A stretch of 64,000 nt of DNA from JADHLJ01 sp038118725 (GTDB lineage: Bacteria > Pseudomonadota > Alphaproteobacteria > Thalassobaculales > Thalassobaculaceae): assembly GCA_038118725.1 (NCBI GenBank), contig JAYOIK010000010.1:1-64000 (forward strand), given 5' to 3'. Below the pieces are notes generated by a model. It saw only the letters and a list, made by a program, of their open reading frames with translations. It made no database searches and had not been told where the DNA came from. Position 1 is the stretch's first letter. Every line of letters starts with the position of its first letter. Shown piece after piece: positions 51,445-60,592 of this stretch. The translations under genes and the position numbers were made by a program.

Positions 51445-52254
51445 TTAACTTTTGGCGAGCAACACCTGGGCCCGCTCGCGCAGGTCGTCGGCGATGCGCG
51501 AGGGACGGCGCGCGTCAAGGTCGAGCTGGACGCCGAATTGGCTGAGGCCGGCGATATCGGCCCCGGTCTCGGCGTTGCGCATGCGGTGATAGAGCCTCAG
51601 CGACGAGCCCCCGAGCTGCGCGATACAACTCTCGACATCGATCATGTCGCCGGGCTTGGCCTGGCCGTGAAAGGTCAATTGAAACTCAAAGGTCGACAGC
51701 CCCAGGCGGTTCTCGGTCATGTATTCCGGCGTCATGCCGAACGCCGCCATGATGAAGCTGTTGGCGGTCGAGAACCGGTGGATATAGCCGGGCAGCGAAA
51801 GATTGCCGGCCCAGTCCGCCTCCTCCGGCCGCGCCATGTCCTTCAGCGCCGGAACCCAGGCCGCCTCGTCACCGGGAATCGAACGCGCCTCGTCCGGGTC
51901 GCCGTCCCATTCGGTGACAGGGCCATCGAGGGCCACGCCGGACAGGCTCTGCTGCATGGCGGTGCAGAGCACGCCGGTCTGATCGTTATACATCCGGTGC
52001 GCGATCGTCGGTGTCTCGCCGGCCTCGATCAGCGCGGTTTCGACCCGATAGATATCCCGGTTGCGAAGCTCGGCCTTGTAATGGGTGACGGCGCTGGTGG
52101 TGCGGGCCCGGGCCGGATCGACACCGGCCTGACGCAGAAACCGCCAGGTCGCGGCCTCGAACTTCTCGTAATAGTAGGCGACCGTGAAATGCTCGGTGGA
52201 GTCGACCTCCCAGGTATGAACGTCGCCGCGGAAGGTCTCGGTATAGCCGGTCAT
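51445..52254 (-). CDS. Double hot-dog thioesterase-like protein
   Basis: A 269-residue protein made of two hot-dog folds. The first half includes HFTVAYYYEKFEAATWRFLR and ELRNRDIYRVETALIEAGE; the second has FIMAAFGMTPEYMTENRLGL and FEFQLTFHGQAKPGDMIDVES, IAQLGGSSLRLYHRMRNAET, and GLSQFGVQLDLDARRPSR. This layout matches acyl-CoA thioesterases and betainyl-CoA thioesterase-like proteins of alphaproteobacteria. It starts 7 bases after the PEP-mutase-like gene, deep in the operon. The acyl group is unknown. Confidence 0.82.
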   Translation of the reverse strand: MTGYTETFRGDVHTWEVDSTEHFTVAYYYEKFEAATWRFLRQAGVDPARARTTSAVTHYKAELRNRDIYRVETALIEAGETPTIAHRMYNDQTGVLCTAMQQSLSGVALDGPVTEWDGDPDEARSIPGDEAAWVPALKDMARPEEADWAGNLSLPGYIHRFSTANSFIMAAFGMTPEYMTENRLGLSTFEFQLTFHGQAKPGDMIDVESCIAQLGGSSLRLYHRMRNAETGADIAGLSQFGVQLDLDARRPSRIADDLRERAQVLLAKS

Positions 52255-52261
52255 GAATTCC

Positions 52262-53128
52262 TTACTCCGCCGCGTCGCGCTGATGCGCCTTGTCGAAATC
52301 CCAGACATCCTGGAAGCCCATATCCTTCGAGAACGTCATGAAGTCGCGCAGCGGCACGTCCAGGTTTAGGCTAGCGCCGGTCTTCTTCAAGGTGCCGTAG
52401 ACCGAGTGCAACGCGTGAGCCACCGCCATGAACCCGGTGCCGGGATAGATCGCGATCTGGTAGCCGAGATCGATGTAGTCCTGTTTCGAGAGCACCGGCG
52501 TGCTGCCGCCATCGACCACGTTGACCAGAAGCGGCAGATCGAAGCTTGAACAGATCTTGGCCATCTCCTCCTCCGATTCCGGGGATTCGATGAACAACAC
52601 ATCCGCGCCGGCCTTGGCGAAGGCCTCGCCGCGCCGCAGCGCCTCGTCAAGGCCGAGACCGGTGCGGGCATCGGTCCGGGTGACGATCAGAAAGTCAGGG
52701 GAGTCGCGGGTCTCCACCGCCACCTGGATCTTCTGCACCATGTCCTCCAGCGGGATCACCTTGCGGCCCGGCGTGTGGCCGCATTTCTTGGGAAATTCTT
52801 GATCCTCGATCTGGATGCCCGCCGCCCCGGCCTTCTCGTAGCCGCGCACGGTGTGCTGGACATTGAGCAGGCCGCCATAGCCGGTATCGCCATCGGCGAT
52901 GAAGGGCGTGGTGACCACGTCGGCCATGACCTGAACCCGGCCGACCATGTCGGTATAGCTGGCGATCCCCGCGTCCGGCACGCCGAGATGCGAGGCAACC
53001 GTGCCGTAGCCGGTCATGTACAGCATGTCGAAGCCGTATGGGTCGGCCATCCGGGCCGAGATGCCGTCGAAAATTCCCGGAGCCACGATCAGCTCTCCCG
53101 GGCGAAACAGATCCTTCACGCGGGCCAT
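52262..53128 (-). CDS. Isocitrate lyase/PEP mutase family protein
   Basis: A 288-residue TIM-barrel lyase. Magnesium-binding Asp residues are in FIADGDTGYGGLLNVQHT, the flexible active-site loop has the Cys of EFPKKCGHTPGRK, and TRTDARTGLGLDEALRR and FIESPESEEEM complete the site. The KKCGH form is found in 2-methylisocitrate lyase, oxaloacetate decarboxylase-like and other carboxyvinyl members; the substrate cannot be settled. It follows the amidohydrolase by 22 bases in the operon. Confidence 0.92.
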   Translation of the reverse strand: MARVKDLFRPGELIVAPGIFDGISARMADPYGFDMLYMTGYGTVASHLGVPDAGIASYTDMVGRVQVMADVVTTPFIADGDTGYGGLLNVQHTVRGYEKAGAAGIQIEDQEFPKKCGHTPGRKVIPLEDMVQKIQVAVETRDSPDFLIVTRTDARTGLGLDEALRRGEAFAKAGADVLFIESPESEEEMAKICSSFDLPLLVNVVDGGSTPVLSKQDYIDLGYQIAIYPGTGFMAVAHALHSVYGTLKKTGASLNLDVPLRDFMTFSKDMGFQDVWDFDKAHQRDAAE

Positions 53129-53150
53129 CGCCGCCTCCCTGGTATTGAAA

Positions 53151-54593
53151 TCAAACGCCGTCCCTTGTCTCGAAAACCATCGGCGACAACTCATCCGCCG
53201 TGCGTCCGGCCCAATCGAGATCGGGAATGGAGGTCATGGAACGCGCCTGGGCTTCTTGCAAGGCCTCGAGCGCGCTTTCCATATCCATGGTGGTGACCGC
53301 GCCGTCGCGGACCACCTGCTCGCCGTCGACGAAAACATCCCGGATCGCCCGATCACCCGCCACGAAGACCAGCGAGCGGAGCGGCTCGCGCACCGGGATC
53401 ATCGACGGGGCCTTTAGATCCACCAGCACCAGATCCGCCTTCGCGCCGACCTGGAGCCTGCCGATATCGTCGCGCTTGAGGGCCTTGGCCCCGCCGATCG
53501 TCGCCGCGTTGAAAATGTCGGAGGTGTTAAGGTCATCGACCGTCTCGGCCACGGCGCGGGCGACGGTGCCGACATTGCGCATCTCTTCGAGATAGTTATG
53601 CGGATAGGTGTCGGTGCCGATGCCCATGTTGATACCGGCCTTCAGATAGCCGCCGAATGTCTGGAGCGCGATGCCCCGGCGCATGAACACGGTCGGGCAG
53701 TGGGCGACGGTGACGCCGCGCTCGGCGATCAGGCCGAGATCGTTCCGGGTCGACCAATGCACCCAGGGGTGATGGTCGAGAAAGATGCCGTGGCCGATGA
53801 TCGTGTGCTCTCCCAGCACGCCGATATCCTCCATCCACTGGATCGGCGTCTTGCCGTGGCGGCGGATCATCTCCTGGAACTCGGTGACCGACTGGGCCGC
53901 GTGGGTCTGCCAGGGCAGGTTGCGCTCGGCGGCATAGTCATAGGCGTCGCGCAGCAGATCGGCCGAGCAGGTATCGATCTGCGACGGACAGATCATGCCC
54001 ATCAGGCGACCCGAGGGATGCTGGTTCGCCAGATCGACAATTCGCTGGGCCCGCTCGAAGCCGGCGCGGCCATTGGCCTCGTCCCACTCATAGGACAGCG
54101 CGTGACCGTTCGTCGTGTACCAGCGGGCGTCGCGAAAGCCCGGCGCGGCGCAGGCGCGGATGCCGGATTCCGCGAGGATATCCAACCACCCTTCGAAGGG
54201 CGGAGAGATATCGACCACCGTGGTGACGCCCGACAGCAGCAACTCACCCATCGCGACGCGCACGCTGGCCGCGAAACCCTCGGCGTCGTTGTTGAAGATG
54301 GTCAGGAACTCATAAAGCGAGGAATGAAAGAAACCCGGGCTGCGGATCTCGTCGGTGATGCCCTTGCGCAGCGGCTCACTGGAAGGATGACTGTGAATAT
54401 TGATCAGGCCGGGCATCACCATCCGGTCGCGACCGTCGATCTCCGTCTCCACCGGGCCTTCATACCCCTTGCCGACATGGCCGACCCGCCCGTCCTCGAA
54501 GGCGACATCGACATCGCGCAAGTAGACGTGCCGGCTCTCCCCGGCATCCCAGGCGACAACCCAGGCGGCGTTTCGAATGACGGTGCTGGCCAT
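53151..54593 (-). CDS. Amidohydrolase, AtzA/TrzN (chlorohydrolase/deaminase)-like
   Basis: A 480-residue metal hydrolase. The HxH is INIHSHPSSEPLR, later ligands are THAAQSVTEF, IIGHGIFLDHHPW and MGIGTDTYPHN, and the C-terminal part ends with GRLQVGAKADLVLVDLKAP. Relatives deaminate or dechlorinate heterocyclic rings (adenosine, guanine, s-triazine). ATG 54593 is chosen; the frame upstream is non-coding. It is the first gene of the six-gene operon (amidohydrolase, lyase, thioesterase, dehydrogenase, LLM, racemase-like), which suggests the pathway begins with hydrolysis of an amide, imine or ring. Confidence 0.9.
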   Translation of the reverse strand: MASTVIRNAAWVVAWDAGESRHVYLRDVDVAFEDGRVGHVGKGYEGPVETEIDGRDRMVMPGLINIHSHPSSEPLRKGITDEIRSPGFFHSSLYEFLTIFNNDAEGFAASVRVAMGELLLSGVTTVVDISPPFEGWLDILAESGIRACAAPGFRDARWYTTNGHALSYEWDEANGRAGFERAQRIVDLANQHPSGRLMGMICPSQIDTCSADLLRDAYDYAAERNLPWQTHAAQSVTEFQEMIRRHGKTPIQWMEDIGVLGEHTIIGHGIFLDHHPWVHWSTRNDLGLIAERGVTVAHCPTVFMRRGIALQTFGGYLKAGINMGIGTDTYPHNYLEEMRNVGTVARAVAETVDDLNTSDIFNAATIGGAKALKRDDIGRLQVGAKADLVLVDLKAPSMIPVREPLRSLVFVAGDRAIRDVFVDGEQVVRDGAVTTMDMESALEALQEAQARSMTSIPDLDWAGRTADELSPMVFETRDGV

Positions 54594-54919
54594 GGCGGTT
54601 TCCCTCATGCGGTCGGATTTCCGTTTTAGCACGGCGGCGGCAAATGAGAAGCGGCGGGGCGACGATGTCCGAATGGTCGAATACGCTCCCGTTGTCCTTG
54701 GCGCGATGAAGGGACGCGAGGGTTTCTTGCGGATCGCACCGGGCGAGTTGGACCGGAGCCGTGAAAGAAGGAACGACACACGAAACCCGTCACCCAAGGC
54801 TCCGGGCCAAGGCGTTACCCATCTCGACGGTTGATTATGGCGAGCACAACGCCATCTCGACTCGCGACTTTCCTCGGACCCGGCTCCGATGCGCCTTTAG
54901 GTCGATGGGGCTAGTTCGG
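54594..54919. other. 326-base non-coding stretch
   Basis: Between the operon's first gene and the orphan 855-residue gene. It should contain the operon promoter on the minus strand. I see no repeat of the two dispersed families, no tRNA and no convincing gene. Confidence 0.6.
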
Positions 54920-57487
54920 TTATGAGGCCGGAACCAAGTTCCGCGAGTCCTGCCTTACCGAACTGATATTCCATGTAACCAGCCAGGGCCGCTGATGACT
55001 CGAGATACTCGGCACCCACCACAGATTGTCTTCCTCGGCAAAGACGATCACCGCGCCGATTTCGTATGTCGGCCAATCGCCTGTCGCGTCTCCCTGGTCG
55101 ACGATGCCGAATGTGACGTTGAGGAAGGATTCGTCCTTAGTCGTGACCGAAGTCGACGTGCTGTGGCTGTACGACCCTCCGAAATTAAAGATAGAGAGGT
55201 TGAGCGAGCCATCAACGTTTAGCTGGTTCTTGGAAGTGAGGACGCGCTTTGTCGTGTCGTCGATCGCTCCCCCGTCTGTTTTGTTGATTCCCTTCGCGAC
55301 GTTGAACTGATCTTCCATGATTGGATTGGAGGGCTGTTGCGGGGTCGATGTCCCGGTCAGAGTGGTGAAGAATGTCTGGCTGTCGGGAGACGCGAGAGTG
55401 GCCCATCCGACAACGTCGTTCGCGTCGGCCCAACTTTTGCCGGCGTCCGGAAACTGCGAAAGAACCCCGAGTAGGTCTTGCGGCTCGTTCGTCAGGCTGA
55501 CGTCGACCGGAGTGTTCATGTTTGTCAGGTAGAAAGGATACGTGTTTAGTTCGTTGCTGGCAGACGCGGTAAACACGTTCAGACCATTCTGACCCGGAAC
55601 ATCCGTGACATTGTCATAGCAGACGATCGAGAATTGTTGATTTTGGTAGGAGGGCACCAAGTATATCAAGTAACCAAGTTGCGACGTGTTTTGGGGAGTC
55701 TCGAAGCTACCTTCGACATACGCAAAGTTCTCCGTAAGGTCGACACTAATTGTTTGTTGCAGGTCAATCGTGGAGGATTGATCATATGAGAAGCCTCCTC
55801 CGATCGACAGCCCGCCAAGGGCGGCTTTTCCCGATACCCCGTAAACAGTATCTAGTGTCATGCTTGATTCGGCGGCGGACTTCTCACCGAGGCCGATCGA
55901 CAAAGTGGCGTGAAGTTTAGACCCTTCCAACACCGGTGGGACACCCGCCACAACACCGATCAGGGTCCATGTCGGTATTGCCAGTTTGAACTGCGCCGCC
56001 GACCACCCTGAATCATAGATGGTGACGCCGTCTTGCATCGGACACGGCGTAAGCCTGAAGCTCGGCCATTGGATCCAAAACATGCCTCGACTGTCCGGGT
56101 CGTTACCGGGGAAACCGATTCCACCAAGGAAAACGCTGTAAGCCATCGCGTGATCGACATTCGCCACGAAAGCGCCGGTCGCGAACGCACCCATGAAAAA
56201 ATAGCCATCCAACAGGTCCGACCCGTCGGCGATTTGCTGCCACTGACTGGTCGTATCACCACTAGCGATGGGCACGCATGTCAGATAGGCGGCGTTCCCG
56301 CCGAACTCCATATCCCGTTCTTGGGACGCTCTCGTAACATGATTGATGAATACGCCGTTCGCGACCTGATAAAGGTCTTGGTCCGTGCCCCAGGGCGACC
56401 CCCATCCGATGCGGACCGAGGTGCCTATCACTTCTATGCCATTGCCAGGATCCAGGAGTTGCGAAATCCAGTCGGCGTCCGCGTCAGGAGCGGGAAGTCC
56501 AATGGAAACCGCGCCAAGCTCGGGAGGCGGGGACGTTGACTCCAGTGGCTCCGCGGGGTCGGTGAGTGGTGGTTGCAGGAATGTCGTTGTCAGTGCCGCC
56601 GTTCTTCCATTGGACGTGATACAGGCGGCAAGCGCGATCGCCTCGGGTGAGGAATCCGAGTTCTGATCGACGTACTGTCCGTACACCGCGGTCGCGTCAA
56701 TGGACCAGAGCTCCGTAACCGGCCCGCCCATCCTACCGGCGAAGGCATCGCAAGGGACCACCTCGCTAACGTTCTCACCGTCGAACGCGAAATAGTAAAG
56801 GTCCGGGTCATTCCAGTAGCAAATGAAAAAATAGATCGCGGTTCCAATCGCGACGGCGCAAAGATCGCGAGGACAGTTTGTCCCTTGTGTCGGCGCCCCG
56901 GTAAGAGTGAACTTTAGCGTCGAATCGACATTCGGCGCCGTTACCACCGGACGCTGGCCGGCGGCCTGAGTCACGCTGATTGGCCAGATATAGAGCGGTG
57001 GCGTGGACGCGCCCGGGTCGCCAGTGGTTTCGTCCTCGGGCACCGCCATCCAACAGGCGTAAGCGCCTCCGGTTGAACCAGCGACGGCCGCGGTCAAGAA
57101 CCTCGCGCTCTCGGCGTTCGAAGGATCATCCACGCTCAAATAACTCGCGCCAGGGGCCGCGCGCTGCTGATTTCCGCTATCCGTCGTGTCGTAGCCGATC
57201 GCGTAGGAACTCGGGCTCGTAATATCCCCCTGGTCGCCTGCGTAGTAGGGGTTGTTCTGCAAAACCAGATAGTACTTCACATCATCGTTCATGCGCGGCT
57301 GGATCGTGAAAAAGTTCCCTTGAAACGAACATCCAGAATACCGATGCCCCATACAGCGGGAGATTAGCGGGAAATCCGTTGATGATGAGACACCATAGAT
57401 GAATTGAGCATATGGCGGGTCCGTTTCAAAAGAAGGAATAGGATCCCAATTCGCAATCGTTTCCGTGAAAAACGCCATGTTACACAT
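54920..57487 (-). CDS. Unrecognised 855-residue, beta-rich protein
   Basis: An intact long frame of clearly lower GC content than all neighbours. No family is recognised. It has no signal peptide (MCNMAFFTETIANWDPIPSF) and no membrane helix. Two segments with alternating polar/hydrophobic, Ser/Thr-rich strands stand out: about residues 524-600 (GKAALGGLSIGGGFSYDQSS, ISVDLTENFAYVEGSF) and about 750-800 (SLNLSIFNFGGSYSHSTSTS, FLNVTFGIVDQG), which look like copies of one unit. Such strands occur in beta-barrel pore formers and in surface beta structures, but this is only a resemblance. The N-terminal 500 residues have Asp/Asn/Thr-rich strand-like sequence with several Trp. Start could be ATG 57487 or 57478, and no good ribosome site is seen. 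Probably acquired by transfer. Confidence 0.75.
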   Translation of the reverse strand: MCNMAFFTETIANWDPIPSFETDPPYAQFIYGVSSSTDFPLISRCMGHRYSGCSFQGNFFTIQPRMNDDVKYYLVLQNNPYYAGDQGDITSPSSYAIGYDTTDSGNQQRAAPGASYLSVDDPSNAESARFLTAAVAGSTGGAYACWMAVPEDETTGDPGASTPPLYIWPISVTQAAGQRPVVTAPNVDSTLKFTLTGAPTQGTNCPRDLCAVAIGTAIYFFICYWNDPDLYYFAFDGENVSEVVPCDAFAGRMGGPVTELWSIDATAVYGQYVDQNSDSSPEAIALAACITSNGRTAALTTTFLQPPLTDPAEPLESTSPPPELGAVSIGLPAPDADADWISQLLDPGNGIEVIGTSVRIGWGSPWGTDQDLYQVANGVFINHVTRASQERDMEFGGNAAYLTCVPIASGDTTSQWQQIADGSDLLDGYFFMGAFATGAFVANVDHAMAYSVFLGGIGFPGNDPDSRGMFWIQWPSFRLTPCPMQDGVTIYDSGWSAAQFKLAIPTWTLIGVVAGVPPVLEGSKLHATLSIGLGEKSAAESSMTLDTVYGVSGKAALGGLSIGGGFSYDQSSTIDLQQTISVDLTENFAYVEGSFETPQNTSQLGYLIYLVPSYQNQQFSIVCYDNVTDVPGQNGLNVFTASASNELNTYPFYLTNMNTPVDVSLTNEPQDLLGVLSQFPDAGKSWADANDVVGWATLASPDSQTFFTTLTGTSTPQQPSNPIMEDQFNVAKGINKTDGGAIDDTTKRVLTSKNQLNVDGSLNLSIFNFGGSYSHSTSTSVTTKDESFLNVTFGIVDQGDATGDWPTYEIGAVIVFAEEDNLWWVPSISSHQRPWLVTWNISSVRQDSRNLVPAS

Positions 57488-57637
57488 CTACTACGTATTT
57501 GCGTTACATATTATCAATCATTTCGGAAGCTTGGGGTAGATGCAAGGTGACTTTGGGGACCGCCAACGAGTTGCCATTCTCGCTTCACGCTGGCCAAGCA
57601 ACTGTCGCGCCCCACACCGTAACTTCTGTGGAGTGGG

Positions 57638-57655
57638 GCCCGGCCTAGGCCGGGC
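57638..57655. repeat. Perfect GC-rich palindrome in a 324-base non-coding stretch
   Basis: GCCCGGCCTAGGCCGGGC is an 18-base perfect palindrome. Next to it GCCCCAC (57609-57615) pairs with GTGGGGC (57633-57639). The stretch 57488-57811 has no gene and an AT-rich part beside the orphan gene that could hold its promoter. It looks like a REP-type element. Confidence 0.8.
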
Positions 57656-57811
57656 TGACGGGGGATTGGGGACCGAGATAGGTGAAAAATGAAGTTTTTG
57701 GCGAAAACAGTAGCCCCCGTTGGGTGCGTCTCGAAGAGTCTTACTCAACCGATTGTGGCCTTTCACCGCGCCCACCGCTTACAATCCTTCAAATTCCCAC
57801 CGATATCGCCT

Positions 57812-58819
57812 ATGTCTGGGCGCATGATCGCCTCGCCCCCCTCGCACCGCTTTTGCGTCGCGCCGATGATGGACTGGACGGACCGGCATGACCGGTACTT
57901 CCTGCGCCGGATTTCCGCGCGCGCGCGGCTCTATACCGAGATGATCACGACCCAGGCGATCCTGCGCGGCGATCGGGCTAGGCTGCTGGATTTCGATGCC
58001 GCCGAGCATCCGCTGGCGCTCCAGATCGGTGGCGCGGATCCGCAAGACATGGCCGAGTGCGCCAGGATCGCCGAGGATTGGGGCTATGACGAGATCAACA
58101 TCAATGTCGGTTGTCCAAGCGACCGGGTGCAGTCCGGGCGGTTCGGCGCCTGCCTGATGCGCGAGCCGGACCTGGTCGCCGATTGTGTCGCCGCGATGCG
58201 GGCAAAGGTCGCCATCCCGGTCACCGTCAAATGCCGGATCGGCGTCGATGACCAGGAGCCGGAAACCGTCCTTCCCGCCTTCATCGACTGCGTCGCCGAG
58301 GCCGGCTGCGAGACCTTCATCATTCATGCTCGCAAGGCCTGGTTGAAGGGGCTCAGCCCCGCCGAAAACCGGGACGTGCCGCCGTTGGATTATCCGTTGG
58401 TCCATGCCGTGAAAGCGTCGCGGCGGGATCTGACCATTGTGATCAATGGAGGGATCAACGATCTCGACGCCGCGGCCACCCATCTCGACGTGGTGGACGG
58501 GGTGATGCTCGGGCGCGCGGCCTATCAGACCCCCTGGACACTGGCCGAGGTCGATCGGTTGGTTTTCGGCGAGGAACGCGCGACGCCGGATCGCTGGGAC
58601 GTCGCCGAGGCCATGGTCGAGTACGCGGCCCGGCGCGGCGCCGAGGGGGTGCCACTCAAATCCATCACGCGCCATATGATGGGGCTGTTTCACGGCTTGC
58701 CCGGCGCCCGATCCTGGCGACGCATGCTGGGCGAGCAGGCCCGCGCCGCCGACGCGCGACCGGACCTGATCCGCGATGCCGCCAAGCTGGTCGGACAAGT
58801 AGAGCGGGCCGCGGCCTGA
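57812..58819 (+). CDS. dusA: tRNA-dihydrouridine(20/20a) synthase DusA
   Basis: A 335-residue FMN enzyme that reduces uridine 20/20a of tRNA to dihydrouridine. It has the DusA N-terminus HRFCVAPMMDWTDRHDRYF, the catalytic Cys motif NINVGCPSDRVQSGRFGAC, FIIHARKAWLKGLSPAENR and IVINGGINDL for FMN binding, and GVMLGRAAYQTPW. The C-terminal helical domain with SITRHMMGLFHGLPGARSWR binds the tRNA. ATG 57812 or 57824 are both possible; the longer upstream frame is non-coding. It is followed by yciB. Confidence 0.95.
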   Translation: MSGRMIASPPSHRFCVAPMMDWTDRHDRYFLRRISARARLYTEMITTQAILRGDRARLLDFDAAEHPLALQIGGADPQDMAECARIAEDWGYDEININVGCPSDRVQSGRFGACLMREPDLVADCVAAMRAKVAIPVTVKCRIGVDDQEPETVLPAFIDCVAEAGCETFIIHARKAWLKGLSPAENRDVPPLDYPLVHAVKASRRDLTIVINGGINDLDAAATHLDVVDGVMLGRAAYQTPWTLAEVDRLVFGEERATPDRWDVAEAMVEYAARRGAEGVPLKSITRHMMGLFHGLPGARSWRRMLGEQARAADARPDLIRDAAKLVGQVERAAA

Positions 58820-58843
58820 ACACACATCCTTGGGAGACGGTCG

Positions 58844-59410
58844 TTGCAAAAAGAACTGACACAGGGCCAGCGCTCGGCCATCGATCTCGGCCCCTTGGTC
58901 GTGTTCTTCGCGGTCAACTATTTCTACGGGATCATGGCCGGGACGGCGGCGCTGATGGCGGCGACGCTCATCGTGATCGGCATCACCTATACCGTCGAGC
59001 GCTCGGTCCCGCCGATGCCGGCGATCACCTGTGTCTTCGTGATGATCTTCGGCGGCCTGACGCTGTATTTCGACAACGAGCTGTTCATCAAGCTCAAGCC
59101 GACCATCGTCAACCTGCTGTTCGCGGCCGCGCTGGCCACCGGCATCCTGCTGCGCCGCAATTTGATGAAGATCATGCTCGGACGGGTGATGCGGTTGACC
59201 GACGAGGGGTGGCTGCTGATGACCAAGCGCTGGATCGGCATGTTCGTGATGCTGGCCGTGGTCAACGAGGCGATCTGGCGGACCGTCGACACCGACACCT
59301 GGGTCTCCTTCAAGGCCTTCGGCATCCCGGTGCTGGTGATCATCTTCAGCATCATTTTCATCATGCCGGTGGTCCAGAAGCACCAGATCACGGACGGCTC
59401 CGCCGACTAA
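58844..59410 (+). CDS. yciB: Inner membrane-spanning protein YciB (septation protein A)
   Basis: A 188-residue protein with five membrane helices (VVFFAVNYFYGIMAG, AATLIVIGITYT, MPAITCVFVMIFGGLTLYF and others), and the conserved ITYTVERSVPPMPAI and FDNELFIKLKPTIVNLLFA blocks. It is linked to septation and envelope integrity. The start is TTG 58844 with GGGAGA upstream. It follows dusA by 24 bases and is convergent with an MFS gene. IspZ is an older name for the same family. Confidence 0.93.
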   Translation: MQKELTQGQRSAIDLGPLVVFFAVNYFYGIMAGTAALMAATLIVIGITYTVERSVPPMPAITCVFVMIFGGLTLYFDNELFIKLKPTIVNLLFAAALATGILLRRNLMKIMLGRVMRLTDEGWLLMTKRWIGMFVMLAVVNEAIWRTVDTDTWVSFKAFGIPVLVIIFSIIFIMPVVQKHQITDGSAD

Positions 59411-59416
59411 CCGAAA

Positions 59417-60586
59417 TCAGGTGGCGGTCGGTTTCCAGAGCCGCGCCAAGCCCAGCGCCGCGAGAAAGCCAAGCCCGCTAAGCACGCCCATAACCAGGAA
59501 GGCGTCCCCGGCCAGCCCCGCGTAAAGCTGTCCGGCCAGCGGAAACATGCAGCCCGCGATCACCCCGCCGACCAGGGCGTAGTAGACACTCTGTCCCGTC
59601 GCCGAATGCTCGGGCGGGATACTGCGCGCCAGGAACGCCATGGTGCCGAGATGCGCCGCGCCGAAGGTCAGACCGTGCAGGGTCTGAAGCGCGAACAACC
59701 CCGCCGGGTTCTCGGTGATCGCCAGAAGCGGCCAGCGCACCGCGCCGCCCAGCGCCGCCAGCATCAAAAGCGGCACCGCGCCCAACTTGTCGCGATACCG
59801 ACCGGCCACCGCGAAGAGCACGATCTCGGCGACCACGCCGATGGCCCAGAACAAGCCGATCAAGGTCTCGCCGTGGCCGAGCGCGCGCCAGTGCAGGCTG
59901 GCGAATCCGTAGAGCACCGCGTGGCTGGTATTGATCAGCGCGCTGGCGAGCAGGAACAACAGGAACCAGGATGTGAGAAACAGATCGAGCAGCCCACCGC
60001 CGCTCCGCCTGGCGGCGATGCTCGCCGGGCGTTCCGGCGCCAGGCCGCAGGACAGCGCGACCAGCCCCATGCCGCAGGCGATAATCCAGACCAGCCCCTC
60101 GGCGGGTCGCCCCTCGATCCACCAGCCGATACCGGCGGTGCCCAGAATGAATGTCACCGAACCCCAGAGCCGGATGCGCCCGTAATCCAGCCGATGGGTC
60201 TCGACATGGCGCAGCACCACGCTTTCCATGACCGGCAAGACCGGCTGATAGCAAGTCGCCGCGAGACCGGCGATGATCAGGATCGCCCAGAAACCCTCAA
60301 CCTCGGAAATCGCGACAAACGCGACGGCGGCAAGCGCCATCAGTCCGGTGGTGAGCCGGCGCGTCCGGCCCCGCCAGTCGGCCAGCCGGGCGATGGTCGG
60401 CTGAGCCGCGATCTTGATCCAGAACGCCGCCGCCAGCACCCAGCCGATCTCGACCGGGTTCAGCCCCTTGGCATCGAGCCAGAGCGGCCAATAGGGCATG
60501 TAAATGCCGATAACCAGAAAGTACGCGCCGTAGAACCCGGCCAGACGCCAGAACAGGTGACGGGGCGGCGCCGATCCCTCGGCCAC
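59417..60586 (-). CDS. MFS transporter, HcaT/MFS_1-like
   Basis: A 389-residue membrane protein with about twelve helices. Family blocks are GFYGAYFLVIGIYMPYWPLW, VLAAAFWIKIAAQPTIARLAD, RIRLWGSVTFILGTAGIG, HGLTFGAAHLGTMAFLAR and GQSVYYALVGGVIAGC. This layout is typical of the 3-phenylpropionate permease-like branch (MFS_1_like). The start is GTG 60586, only six bases after the GST gene, so the two are co-transcribed. The substrate is unknown. Confidence 0.9.
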   Translation of the reverse strand: MAEGSAPPRHLFWRLAGFYGAYFLVIGIYMPYWPLWLDAKGLNPVEIGWVLAAAFWIKIAAQPTIARLADWRGRTRRLTTGLMALAAVAFVAISEVEGFWAILIIAGLAATCYQPVLPVMESVVLRHVETHRLDYGRIRLWGSVTFILGTAGIGWWIEGRPAEGLVWIIACGMGLVALSCGLAPERPASIAARRSGGGLLDLFLTSWFLLFLLASALINTSHAVLYGFASLHWRALGHGETLIGLFWAIGVVAEIVLFAVAGRYRDKLGAVPLLMLAALGGAVRWPLLAITENPAGLFALQTLHGLTFGAAHLGTMAFLARSIPPEHSATGQSVYYALVGGVIAGCMFPLAGQLYAGLAGDAFLVMGVLSGLGFLAALGLARLWKPTAT

Positions 60587-60592
60587 GGGACC

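Noticed and set aside
54577..54834. Plus-strand frame of 85 codons with EYAPVVLGAMKGREGFL, faintly like a phage beta-type protein start
   Set aside because: The likeness covers only some 15 residues, the frame overlaps the operon's 5' end, and the rest is low-information Arg/Asn/Pro sequence.
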